Positions 9,894 through 17,629 of a DNA stretch of 64,000 bases are shown in pieces; within the stretch, counting starts at the first letter, position 1, and each line of letters starts with the position of its first letter. The notes under the pieces were generated by a model. It saw only the letters and a program-made list of their open reading frames with translations. It was not told the origin of the DNA and searched no databases. Location of the stretch: contig NZ_FOHA01000006.1 in NCBI RefSeq assembly GCF_900111355.1, positions 62,001-126,000 of the forward strand, given 5' to 3'. A program made the position numbers and the translations under genes. This DNA comes from Isobaculum melis. Its GTDB lineage: Bacteria; Bacillota; Bacilli; Lactobacillales; Carnobacteriaceae.

Positions 9894-10637
9894 TTACTTT
9901 TTGATACTTGCAACAATCTTCATTTTTAGTTTAACCGGTACAAACCGTTGAGCTTTGTTAAAAAGACCTGGAACAATGACTTCCTTACCTTTTAATAATT
10001 TTTTATAGGCGTAATGAGCCACTTTTTCAGCAGACATTGAGAGCGGAGGTGTAGCCATACCCTCGCGTTGAAAGAAATTAGTTCTAGTGGCACCAGGACA
10101 TAAGGTGGAGACAAGTACACCTTTTTCCTTGGCTTCATATCTTACTGCACGAGTATAGCTTAATACAAAAGACTTACTTGCAAAGTAAGTGGATGTATAG
10201 GGACCCGGCTGAAAGGCACCTGTTGATGAAATATTTAAGATGTTCCCTTTATTTTTTCGATACATATCAGCTATCAAATACTTTGTTAACTCTACCAATG
10301 AAATCATATTTAAAACCATCATTTTTTCATCCTGAATAAAATCAATTTCTTCAGTAGCACCAACGAGACCATATCCTGCATTGTTGATTAAAATAGAAAT
10401 ATCTAATGCTTCATTTTTAATGATTTCATATAAATATTTTGCCTGTCCAATGATACTCAAATCTATTGCATATGAATGAATAGGTACCTGACTCATTTTT
10501 TTTATTTCATTTGCTGCTAAATCTAATTTGTCTTGATTTGAGGATACAAGCACCAAACCATAATTATTTCGGGCAAATACTTTTGCAAGTTCAAAGCCAA
10601 TACCAGATGAAGCTCCTGTAATCAATACATATTCCAT
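9894..10637 (-). CDS. Short-chain dehydrogenase/reductase (SDR) oxidoreductase
   Basis: 247 residues, classical SDR length. The NAD(P)-binding motif TGASSGIG is at residues 7-14. NNAG follows the fourth strand, the catalytic serine is in NISSTGAF and the YxxxK pair is in STYFASKSF. The lack of an acidic residue right after the second strand (LVSSNQDKL) leans towards NADP(H). Substrate unknown. RBS AAAGGAGG is well placed on the minus strand. It lies 68 nt after the Crp/Fnr-like gene in the same direction, so the regulator may control it. Confidence 0.9.
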   Translation of the reverse strand: MEYVLITGASSGIGFELAKVFARNNYGLVLVSSNQDKLDLAANEIKKMSQVPIHSYAIDLSIIGQAKYLYEIIKNEALDISILINNAGYGLVGATEEIDFIQDEKMMVLNMISLVELTKYLIADMYRKNKGNILNISSTGAFQPGPYTSTYFASKSFVLSYTRAVRYEAKEKGVLVSTLCPGATRTNFFQREGMATPPLSMSAEKVAHYAYKKLLKGKEVIVPGLFNKAQRFVPVKLKMKIVASIKK

Positions 10638-10705
10638 AAAAAACCTCCTTTATAAAACTTATTATAAGGAGTCGCGTAACCATTGTAATTCGCATAGGTC
10701 AATTG

Positions 10706-11272
10706 CTAAAGCTTTTTTCGGATTCTACTTAAAGAACTAGATTGAATACCAATATAAGAGGCTATGTACATTAAAGGGACTTGAGCATGAAGCTTGGGAT
10801 AAATGTGTTGAAAATGAAGATATCTTTTCTCCGCACTACTAAATAACAACATTTTCTCTCTTTTTTCGAGTTTGGCAACTTCATCTGTATAAAGCTTTCG
10901 AATCATTTTTTCAATGCGCTTATCTTCATTGCTTAATTGATGAATAACGGTATAGGGAATTTTAAAACAAGTACATTTTTGAATACATTCAATTGAAAAG
11001 GAAGCTTCTTTCCCAGTCCTCAAACCTTCAGATGAAAAAAAATGATGCTCTGTCGCAAAACATTTCGTATATTCCTCTCCCGCCTCATTTGAATAAAGAC
11101 CTCTCACAATTCCAGAAATGACATAATATAAATGGTAAGGTGTTTCTCCTTCCAAAAGAATCATCTCATTAGATGCAAAGTGAACCAGTTCAACATGCTT
11201 AGTTAATAAAGCTTGGTGAGATGAGGATAATTGAAAATCAAAAATAGTAAAAAGAGCATTGGATGGATTCAT
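10706..11272 (-). CDS. Crp/Fnr family transcriptional regulator
   Basis: 188 residues. An N-terminal cyclic-nucleotide-binding-like beta-roll (residues about 25-115, with LLEGETPYHLYYVISGIVRG) is followed by a long dimer helix and a short C-terminal helix-turn-helix (YIASYIGIQSSSLSRIRKKL). The C-terminal domain is compact, as in small Crp/Fnr regulators of Firmicutes. No Fnr-type cysteine cluster is evident (only scattered cysteines at IECIQKCTCF), so neither ligand nor oxygen sensing can be assigned. RBS AAAGGTG. Probably cotranscribed with, and possibly regulating, the SDR gene. Confidence 0.85.
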   Translation of the reverse strand: MNPSNALFTIFDFQLSSSHQALLTKHVELVHFASNEMILLEGETPYHLYYVISGIVRGLYSNEAGEEYTKCFATEHHFFSSEGLRTGKEASFSIECIQKCTCFKIPYTVIHQLSNEDKRIEKMIRKLYTDEVAKLEKREKMLLFSSAEKRYLHFQHIYPKLHAQVPLMYIASYIGIQSSSLSRIRKKL

Positions 11273-11405
11273 AAGTAGGACACCTTTCTTTTCTGTAGAT
11301 GATTTAATTCATTATAAGGTTAAAAATGATAAATCGCTAATTATTCTATCAATAATAGAAAAAAATTAAGGAATTATGATAATGAGAACTTACTGGATAC
11401 AAAAA

Positions 11406-11450
11406 AGAACATCTCTAAAATCACTTTTAAACAGATTTTAGAGATGTTCT
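11406..11450 (-). terminator. Bidirectional-looking terminator after the Mga-like gene
   Basis: Perfect 17-bp stem 11406-11422 / 11434-11450 around an 11-nt loop. Read on the minus strand it is followed by TTTTTT, which ends transcription from the Mga-like gene. Confidence 0.85.
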
Positions 11451-11523
11451 TTGATTTTTTATCAATGATATAGATCATTCCCAATCAATATTCAAAAAAT
11501 TAATGGCTAATTAGAACTATTTT

Positions 11524-13008
11524 TTAATGATTCAAATGAGCCTCTAATTTTTTGAATATTTTTAACACATCTTCTTCATTTGGGGGATTATGAATAGAAA
11601 CAATTTTTTCCTCCTCATAGATATCAAGCCAATCAAGTTTATTACCACTTGTAATAATCATATCAGCTCCAGTGTAACCATCAGAAAAATCTGTTGCTCT
11701 GACCTGAATATTTACTTTGTCTTTTAAAGCACTTAGAATTCGTTCGATGATTAAATTTTTATATAAAATATCAAAACTTGTATCAATTGTCACGGATACC
11801 TTTTCCTCAAAGTAGCTAAGTGGTCTAAGAAGATTGAAAATTAAGGCGTAATTTGTTTCTAAAAAACGAGTTGTATGATTTTCTAACAAAAATAAATCAC
11901 TTTCAACAATTGCATGCACAATATGAGAAATCCGTTTATCTAAGTTTTTAAAATGATTATTGATTGTCGGAGAAACAGCTACATCATTCCATTTGGGATA
12001 TAAAAATAAAGAGAGGTGCTTAGAAAATACATAAGGATAAATCAATTCTTTTTCAAATGAAGTCAATTCAATTAAGTAAGTTTCAAATGATAAGAAAAAT
12101 AAATAATTCAGATAAGTAAATGGAGATAAATAGTTTTGAAACGTATGTAAAATGCTGTTTCCACTAGCATCTATTGTGAACTGTGGATCTTTAAGAATAT
12201 GAAGGTATAAATAGAGAATTTCGTTTTCAGGTAAGGAAAGTTTATTTTTTAATTGGGTTCCTTGAACATAATTAGAAAAGAGGAGTTCCTTTTCTCTTTT
12301 CAAGCACTTTGGTATCTCAACATATCGTCCATTTTTTACTCGAATGATGAGGATTCCAATAAAATTTTTGATTCTTCTTAAATCATTATGAGTTGTAAAA
12401 ATATGCTGATTTTCTTTTGTAATATGAAGTTCTTTAACATAAAAGTCGACTTCATCTTTTTTCACTTCTTGAAATGGCCAAGTCAGACTACCATATATTT
12501 TCCAAAAAAAATATTCAGCGAACAGTCGAATCTGTCTTTCATCTCCAAAAAGCGTAAGGTGACGTTTTCTAGATTTAATTTTTAAATCATATTTTGAGAG
12601 AAAATGATTTAGTTCCTTAATTCTTCTCCGAATACTTGTTTCACTAATGAAGTGTTCTTGTGTTAGCTGATAAAAACTCAACTCATAGCCAAGTAATAAC
12701 TTGGAGAGTATCACAATTCCTAGCTCATCCATCATTAATTGTTTCACAAAAAACTTATATTTATGTTTATCATAAATCGTCATACTTAATCCTGAAGAAG
12801 GCGTATTCTTTATTTTTGCTGCTTGCTGATACATCAATGCATCATCTAATTCCTTTATATATTTATATAAAGTATTGGTTGCAACATTGATTGCTTTTGC
12901 TACATGAAAAATTTTAATTTTCTCTTCAGATTCTTCTAGTAAATGAAGTAAATCTAATTTAATCCAAACATTTTTTGTTAGAACATTCTTGTATAATTCA
13001 TTAAACAT
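11524..13008 (-). CDS. Mga-like helix-turn-helix transcriptional regulator divergent from the pilus locus
   Basis: 494 residues from ATG 13008, which has TTGGAG (13015-13020) 6 nt upstream; a TTG inside that site is an unlikely start. Two N-terminal helix-turn-helix regions are visible (IFHVAKAINVATNTLYKYIKEL near residue 40, and HFISETSIRRRIKEL near 120), followed by a long PRD-like helical region and a C-terminal segment resembling a PTS EIIB-like fold. This is the Mga/AtxA-type layout, used to control surface virulence genes and sometimes phosphorylated by the PTS. The gene is divergent from the type IV pilus operon, 188 bp away, so it is the obvious candidate regulator; that link is inferred from position. 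Confidence 0.8.
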   Translation of the reverse strand: MFNELYKNVLTKNVWIKLDLLHLLEESEEKIKIFHVAKAINVATNTLYKYIKELDDALMYQQAAKIKNTPSSGLSMTIYDKHKYKFFVKQLMMDELGIVILSKLLLGYELSFYQLTQEHFISETSIRRRIKELNHFLSKYDLKIKSRKRHLTLFGDERQIRLFAEYFFWKIYGSLTWPFQEVKKDEVDFYVKELHITKENQHIFTTHNDLRRIKNFIGILIIRVKNGRYVEIPKCLKREKELLFSNYVQGTQLKNKLSLPENEILYLYLHILKDPQFTIDASGNSILHTFQNYLSPFTYLNYLFFLSFETYLIELTSFEKELIYPYVFSKHLSLFLYPKWNDVAVSPTINNHFKNLDKRISHIVHAIVESDLFLLENHTTRFLETNYALIFNLLRPLSYFEEKVSVTIDTSFDILYKNLIIERILSALKDKVNIQVRATDFSDGYTGADMIITSGNKLDWLDIYEEEKIVSIHNPPNEEDVLKIFKKLEAHLNH

Positions 13009-13196
13009 ACAAAACTCCAATAAATAAATTTATTCTTTTACTATATTCGAATATAAATCAATATAACATAAATTCAATCTTTTTTTTAACCTTTTTTTGA
13101 GCAGTTTGTTATCAAAAACTGAGAACAAATAAAATTCTTTTTATATTATTCTATTTATACAGAGAAAAAATGTCTGGATAAGGAGAGAATTTAATA
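13009..13196. promoter_or_regulatory. Divergent promoter region between Mga-like gene and pilus operon
   Basis: 188 bp, very AT-rich. It contains a perfect 14-bp palindrome TATATTCGAATATA (13042-13055) close to the regulator gene, and a longer imperfect dyad TTTGTTATC (13105-13113) / GAGAACAAA (13121-13129) on the pilus side. TATATT and TATTAT boxes near 13141-13148 could serve as -10 elements for the + strand, but there is no convincing -35, which would suit an activator-dependent promoter. Operator roles are inference. Confidence 0.5.
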
Positions 13197-14120
13197 ATGT
13201 TTATTAAAAAAAAGAAACGAGAAGATGAGTATGATTACGATTATGAAGAGTATGATTTAGAACATGAACAGAGTGATTACAATCCTATCAGTCATTCACA
13301 ACCAACTCATTCCGTGAATCATGATTTAGAGGACGAGTTATCAGCCTTAAAAAAGGTTTTTGAACAAACACAAAATGATTACGTTAGATTGGATTCAGAG
13401 ATTTCACAGTTGAGAGAAGAAAATCATAGATTACATACTATTAATGAAAGAGTGAAGCATGAAGCTGATGAAAAACAAAGAGAGATTGATCAGCTAACTA
13501 GTAAAGCAATGGATTTTCAAGACTCAACCAATCACTTTGAACGTGATTTGGATCAAGTTAAACGAGCAAATCAAGAAGAGATGGCACATTTAAATCAAGT
13601 GATTTCAGATTTACAGCTTGAAAAAGAGCGATTGAAGAACGAGCTAAAATTGGTCAATCAACAATTAGATCAAACCATTAGAGATGAAAGAAATCAAAAA
13701 GATCAAGAAATAACGCACCTATTAAAAACGATGGATGAACTAAAAGTAGCAAAAAATGATCTAGAAACCAATCTAAATGAAAAAATTCATAATCTGCAGT
13801 TAGAATTAGCACAACAAAGTAGTGATAAAAATAGCAGCAAGATTGAAATTGGAGAAGTTTTAGTAGAAGCAAAAGAATTGTCTAGTCGAATTGTTGCAAA
13901 AGCTGAAAATGAAGCAAGCCAAATTTTGAATCAAGCATCATATGAAGCGCAAACCAAAACAGCAGAAGCTGAAATGCAATTACGGTCCATTCAAAGTCAA
14001 GCTTATGACTTCTATAAAAATGTTGTGGTATTAAAAGAAGTATCAAACTCAACATTTGATAGTTTAACAAAACGCTTAAGTGTTTTTGATAAAGAAGAAA
14101 AAATTAGCAGAATTAAATAG
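13197..14120 (+). CDS. Coiled-coil protein with DivIVA-like C-terminal segment, first gene of pilus locus
   Basis: 307 residues, cytosolic. A basic/acidic N-terminus (FIKKKKRED, then DYDYEEYD) is followed by a nearly continuous coiled coil from about residue 45 to 215. The C-terminal part (about 218-265: GEVLVEAKELSSRIVAKAENEA) resembles the helical tail of DivIVA-family proteins, but the DivIVA N-terminal membrane-binding domain is absent. It is not a known pilus component. As the leading gene of the operon it may position or scaffold the pilus machine at the membrane; that is inference. RBS AAGGAGAG before ATG 13197. Confidence 0.65.
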   Translation: MFIKKKKREDEYDYDYEEYDLEHEQSDYNPISHSQPTHSVNHDLEDELSALKKVFEQTQNDYVRLDSEISQLREENHRLHTINERVKHEADEKQREIDQLTSKAMDFQDSTNHFERDLDQVKRANQEEMAHLNQVISDLQLEKERLKNELKLVNQQLDQTIRDERNQKDQEITHLLKTMDELKVAKNDLETNLNEKIHNLQLELAQQSSDKNSSKIEIGEVLVEAKELSSRIVAKAENEASQILNQASYEAQTKTAEAEMQLRSIQSQAYDFYKNVVVLKEVSNSTFDSLTKRLSVFDKEEKISRIK

Positions 14121-14138
14121 AGAAGAGGGGGAACGAGT

Positions 14139-14801
14139 ATGCAAGAAGTAAAAATAGCATTATTTCAGCATCCATCGCCAAAAATCGGTCAAGTTCTCTA
14201 TCAAAGCAATCAAAGAGACGCCTTCATTATTGGTAGCCGGAAACTGCTTGCAAAAAATTACTCTCCTTATCAATCAGAAGAGTTACTCAACTTATTTGAA
14301 CCAATTTGGGCAATCAGTTCCCCTGTTAAACATTTAGAAGTGACCTTTGATACTGCCGAGTTAGACTGGCAAGCCGTTTTGCAAAAAATGAAGCAGCAAT
14401 ATGAACAATTGATTTGGTTACAAATTCAAGTAAAAAAAATAGAACCAAATAAAACAATCTATTTCTTTGATTTTATCCCTTTGGCCAGAAAATGTGAAGG
14501 CTTTCCAATAGAAGTTAACCTAACAACGAGTTTGACACAAGAATTAGGCAAAACTGAGCATCCGCTTAAGCATTTTGTGCTACAACTAGAACAAAGTTTT
14601 CTTCCTTATCTGAGTTTAGCACAAAAGCCTGCTTTTGCTAATGATTTAGGGTCTGCTCATTTTCAGGGAAATCATAAGATTCAGCAGCTATCTTCCTCTA
14701 ACTATCAGGTAAGCAACCAAATAGTAGAAGGAAGACGACAGCTCAAATTGAGTACAACAAGAACTAAAAAGACGAATCGAGGACTTATCGCTGCTGCTTG
14801 A
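14139..14801 (+). CDS. Unrecognised cytosolic protein in pilus locus, in frame with the signal peptidase downstream
   Basis: 220 residues, no signal peptide or membrane segment. I do not recognise a family. It ends in a basic tail (RRQLKLS, TRTKKTNRG, LIAAA) at TGA 14799-14801. The frame stays open beyond this stop and runs straight into the signal peptidase (14835). If the TGA were read, the product would have a 220-residue cytosolic domain, a transmembrane helix and an extracellular peptidase domain, a topologically sensible single protein. RBS GAGGGGG before ATG 14139. Treated here as a separate gene, but it may be the 5' part of a split or read-through gene. Confidence 0.6.
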   Translation: MQEVKIALFQHPSPKIGQVLYQSNQRDAFIIGSRKLLAKNYSPYQSEELLNLFEPIWAISSPVKHLEVTFDTAELDWQAVLQKMKQQYEQLIWLQIQVKKIEPNKTIYFFDFIPLARKCEGFPIEVNLTTSLTQELGKTEHPLKHFVLQLEQSFLPYLSLAQKPAFANDLGSAHFQGNHKIQQLSSSNYQVSNQIVEGRRQLKLSTTRTKKTNRGLIAAA

Positions 14802-14808
14802 ACAGCAG
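14791..14808 (+). other. Hairpin enclosing the in-frame UGA
   Basis: CTGCTG (14791-14796) pairs with CAGCAG (14803-14808), leaving CTTGAA with the stop codon TGA (14799-14801) in the loop. It lies between the unknown domain and the signal peptidase. No T-tract follows directly, so it is not a normal terminator. Confidence 0.5.
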
Positions 14809-14834
14809 TACCAAAAAAATTCTTTTTTAGTTTT

Positions 14835-15296
14835 ATGACGGCCTTTTTAGTTTTGTTCATTATAGCTGGAATAGTCATTTTTCCAAGAGATGAAAAGCTT
14901 CAGGCGCAAGTTGAAGGAGAATCAATGATGCCAACTTTTCATAACTTAGAAGAAGTTATTGTGGCAAAAAATAAAAAGACGATTAAACGATTTGATGTGA
15001 TTGTGTTTCAACATGGAGAAAAGGATAAGTACATTAAGCGAGTAATTGGTCTACCAGGAGAGAGCCTTTACTATCAAGATGGCATTCTTTACATCAATCA
15101 TCAAAAAGTTGAGGATCCTTATCATGAAGGAAATGAAAACTTTACTCTTTATGAAACAGCTGAAGTGATGGTTATTCCTCCAAATCAATATTTTGTGCTA
15201 GGAGATAATCGTAAAAATTCCTATGATAGCAGATCATATGGCTTAATTAATCAATCTGATCTCATTGGTATTGTAGATGAAGGAGTGAAAGAATGA
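14835..15296 (+). CDS. Type I signal peptidase in pilus locus
   Basis: 153 residues from ATG 14835. One N-terminal transmembrane helix (residues 3-17) is followed by the catalytic domain. Nucleophile S30 is in EGESMMPTF, general base K68 in YIKRVIGLPGE, and the VLGDNRKNSYDSR box is intact. It should cleave signal peptides on the outer face of the membrane. Its role in a type IV pilus locus is unclear, since prepilins are processed by PilD; a dedicated substrate is possible. ATG 14835 has no visible ribosome binding site and the usual basic N-terminal stretch (PKKFF) lies upstream of it in the same frame. Expression by reinitiation or stop-codon read-through is therefore possible. Confidence 0.85.
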   Translation: MTAFLVLFIIAGIVIFPRDEKLQAQVEGESMMPTFHNLEEVIVAKNKKTIKRFDVIVFQHGEKDKYIKRVIGLPGESLYYQDGILYINHQKVEDPYHEGNENFTLYETAEVMVIPPNQYFVLGDNRKNSYDSRSYGLINQSDLIGIVDEGVKE

Positions 15297-15535
15297 ATCA
15301 ACGCGAAAAATTAGAGTGGTTGGAATATTTTTATTGGGGCTATTTTGGTGCTTCCATTGTGACAATACTGATTTCCATCATTTATCTCATTAAATTGTAT
15401 ATCTTTACATTAGAAGTAACAACAATTGCGGATATTTTTTTGATTTTAGTCTTGTTGTTATCAAGTTTCTATTTTAGATATAATGCGTTTCATTATCAAA
15501 ATTTAGTGATGCAGCTAAAAAAAGAAGAAATTTGA
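15293..15535 (+). CDS. Small membrane protein with two transmembrane helices
   Basis: 80 residues, overlapping the signal peptidase stop by 4 nt (ATGA), so translationally coupled to it. Two hydrophobic helices (about 18-36 and 44-62) are flanked by charged ends (EKLEWLEYF and LKKEEI), which predicts both termini on the same side. Not recognised. Coupling to the peptidase suggests a joint or partner function. Confidence 0.65.
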   Translation: MNQREKLEWLEYFYWGYFGASIVTILISIIYLIKLYIFTLEVTTIADIFLILVLLLSSFYFRYNAFHYQNLVMQLKKEEI

Positions 15536-15551
15536 AGGAGGTCAATTAAGG

Positions 15552-16913
15552 ATGGATTTTTTCAAAAATAATAAAAAAAGTTACCTACTATTGACAACTT
15601 TTAGCTTATTCCTAGTAGGAACCGTTATCGTAGGCGTAACAAATAGAGAAGAATTACATTTATTAGCAAAGACATCAGATGTTGTGGAAACAAAAAAAGA
15701 AGCTTCTAAGAATTCAGCCAAAAAGGAAGCCTTCAAAGATTCGTCGGGAATGGAAGCTTCTAAAGATTCATCAGAAGAAGAGGCTTCCATAGACTTATCG
15801 GGAACAGAAGCTTCCAAAGATTCATCAGAAGAAGAGACCTCCAAAAACTCATCAGAAACGGAAGCTTCTAAGGATTCAACAGAGGAAAAAGATGTTGCAG
15901 ATACTTCAGAAAAAGAAGAGGGAAAAGAGGAAAAAGAAACCGACAAAGAGTCCTCAGAAAAAGCACCTACTGTTATTTCACCAGAAAAAGAGGTCATTAA
16001 AGATTCATCAGAACAGACAGCAAATAAAGTAGTAGAAAAACCTCAAGAAAAACCAGCTGAACAAAAATCAGAAATGACTAAAAAACCAGCTGAACAAGCT
16101 ACAGATGATGCTAAACCAAAAGATGAAAATCTAGCGACTCTTGCGAAGGAAGAGCTTGAAGATAATTATTATTTTTCAGTAATTAAGAATCAAACGACCG
16201 AGGAATTTATTGATACATTAAAAAAAGATGCTAGTGAAATTGCTTGGCAGAATGATCTCTATGCATCTGTCATGATTGCGCAAGCGATTTTAGAAACAGG
16301 CTCAGGAAATAGCGCCTTGTCTAGTGAACCTAATTATAATTTGTTTGGTGTAAAAGGTAGCTATGATGGAGCAAGTGTGATGATGAAAACAAATGAAGAT
16401 GATGGAAATGGCAATCTATTTATGATTCAATCAGCATTCAGAAAATATCCTAGCTATCGAGAAAGCCTTGAAGATTATGCAGCTTTATTAAAAGGAGGCA
16501 TTTCAGGAAATCCAACTTTCTATCAAAATACTTGGAAATCTAAATCAAAAGCCTATACAGATGTGACGGCATTTTTGACTGGGCGCTATGCAACAGATAT
16601 TCATTATGCAAAAAAATTAAATGCCATTATTACAACTTATCGTTTAACACAATATGATGTTCAGCTTGATGCTAAGCAGAAAGATAAAGAAATCAAACAA
16701 ACCAGCCAGCAGAAAGAAAATCAAACAAAAGTAAATCAGCAAAAAAATGAGGTAGAAGCAGCAACTGATTCTCAAAGCGTATCCTCTAAATCAACAGAAA
16801 AAATGACTAAAAAAGAGGGTATAAATTTTGATGAAGAGGAACAAATTGGTTTGATGAAACGAAAAATTCAAGAGGTTTCAAGTGACACAAATATTCTGTT
16901 TAAAGGACAGTAA
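15552..16913 (+). CDS. Membrane-anchored GH73 peptidoglycan hydrolase with repetitive stalk
   Basis: 453 residues. A signal anchor (about 11-30) is followed by a Ser/Glu/Lys-rich stalk with seven 9-residue repeats (50-112), then a glucosaminidase/FlgJ-like GH73 domain (about 215-370). The catalytic glutamate is in AQAILETGSG, and NYNLFGVKG and FRKYPSYRESLEDYA are family-typical. The C-terminal 80 residues are charged and low in complexity. It should cut peptidoglycan on the outside of the membrane. Inside a pilus operon it probably opens the wall for pilus assembly, as FlgJ does for the flagellum. RBS GAAGGAGG. The gap of 16 nt to the previous gene shows operon membership. Confidence 0.85.
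   Translation: MDFFKNNKKSYLLLTTFSLFLVGTVIVGVTNREELHLLAKTSDVVETKKEASKNSAKKEAFKDSSGMEASKDSSEEEASIDLSGTEASKDSSEEETSKNSSETEASKDSTEEKDVADTSEKEEGKEEKETDKESSEKAPTVISPEKEVIKDSSEQTANKVVEKPQEKPAEQKSEMTKKPAEQATDDAKPKDENLATLAKEELEDNYYFSVIKNQTTEEFIDTLKKDASEIAWQNDLYASVMIAQAILETGSGNSALSSEPNYNLFGVKGSYDGASVMMKTNEDDGNGNLFMIQSAFRKYPSYRESLEDYAALLKGGISGNPTFYQNTWKSKSKAYTDVTAFLTGRYATDIHYAKKLNAIITTYRLTQYDVQLDAKQKDKEIKQTSQQKENQTKVNQQKNEVEAATDSQSVSSKSTEKMTKKEGINFDEEEQIGLMKRKIQEVSSDTNILFKGQ
15699..15887 (+). repeat. Seven in-frame 27-nt tandem repeats in the hydrolase stalk
   Basis: Codons 50-112 encode seven diverged copies of a 9-residue unit, consensus EASKDSSEE (EASKNSAKK, EAFKDSSGM, EASKDSSEE, EASIDLSGT, EASKDSSEE, ETSKNSSET, EASKDSTEE). 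They form a flexible, hydrophilic spacer expected to vary in copy number between strains. Confidence 0.85.
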
Positions 16914-16943
16914 AATTCATTTGGGAGATAGAGGTAGGACATC

Positions 16944-17615
16944 ATGAATGATTTTAAGAAAACATTGATCAATGAAGAAGGCCTATCAATGATTGAAATA
17001 TTAGCAGCCGTGGTGATTTTAGGGATTGCCCTCTTACAGCTTTCTTCTTTAATGTATCAAAATTTTATTGCCATCGACCAAAATAAGCTAAAAGAAGAGG
17101 CTATTTTTGTAAGAGAGGATATCAAGGAATGGCTGACCTATAGAGCCCAAAACCAGGATGTGGCCAACTTAAATACCTATGCTTTGCTCTGGGAATTCAA
17201 CAATGCAGGGACCTATACAGAAGAACAAACCATGCGAAGGAAGCATTTCATTTTAGATGAAACAGGTATTCAAGTTGATGTAAACACAGGGGAGAATATC
17301 TATGGTGAAATTGCAAGAGAGGCAAGTGCTGAAAGAGGAGAGCTTGTTTCAAAAGTCAGATATGATTTTTCAGGTAGCTTGCTACCAGATGCCCTACAGC
17401 AGGATCCGTACAATAAATACTATATTGGAGAATATATCGATTCAGAGGCGGATGAGCCGCTGTTCTTAGTGAAAATTTTAGTAGAACCCAAAGATATACT
17501 CAATAAAAAGTACGATGCAAGAACAGGCGGTGTAGGGTTAAATATTTTGATTTATAGCAAAGAAACAGGAAAACTTCTCACCGAAACATATCTGAATTTT
17601 GTAGCAGCATACTAA
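16944..17615 (+). CDS. Type IV minor prepilin (PilV-like)
   Basis: 223 residues. Class III signal: a short charged leader ends in EEG, then LSMIEILAAVVILGI. Cleavage after G13 gives mature L1 with the conserved E5, needed for assembly. The 20-residue hydrophobic helix continues to about residue 32, and the rest is a soluble head. This single-copy, larger-than-major-pilin form and its place first among three prepilins suggest a minor or priming pilin of the PilV/GspI type. RBS GAGGTAGG before ATG 16944. The +4 position of the neighbour genes indicates one transcript. Confidence 0.85.
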   Translation: MNDFKKTLINEEGLSMIEILAAVVILGIALLQLSSLMYQNFIAIDQNKLKEEAIFVREDIKEWLTYRAQNQDVANLNTYALLWEFNNAGTYTEEQTMRRKHFILDETGIQVDVNTGENIYGEIAREASAERGELVSKVRYDFSGSLLPDALQQDPYNKYYIGEYIDSEADEPLFLVKILVEPKDILNKKYDARTGGVGLNILIYSKETGKLLTETYLNFVAAY

Positions 17616-17629
17616 GGAGGTAGGGTTAT

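Noticed and set aside
14799-14801. Selenocysteine UGA
   Set aside because: The hairpin encloses the UGA instead of lying just downstream, no selenium genes are seen here and the residue is not at a catalytic site.
15699-15887. CRISPR-like direct repeats
   Set aside because: The 27-nt units are adjacent, in frame and diverged, with no unique spacers.
15581-15997. Antisense 138-codon frame over the hydrolase stalk
   Set aside because: It is the mirror of the Ser/Glu/Lys repeat region, low in complexity and without ribosome site.
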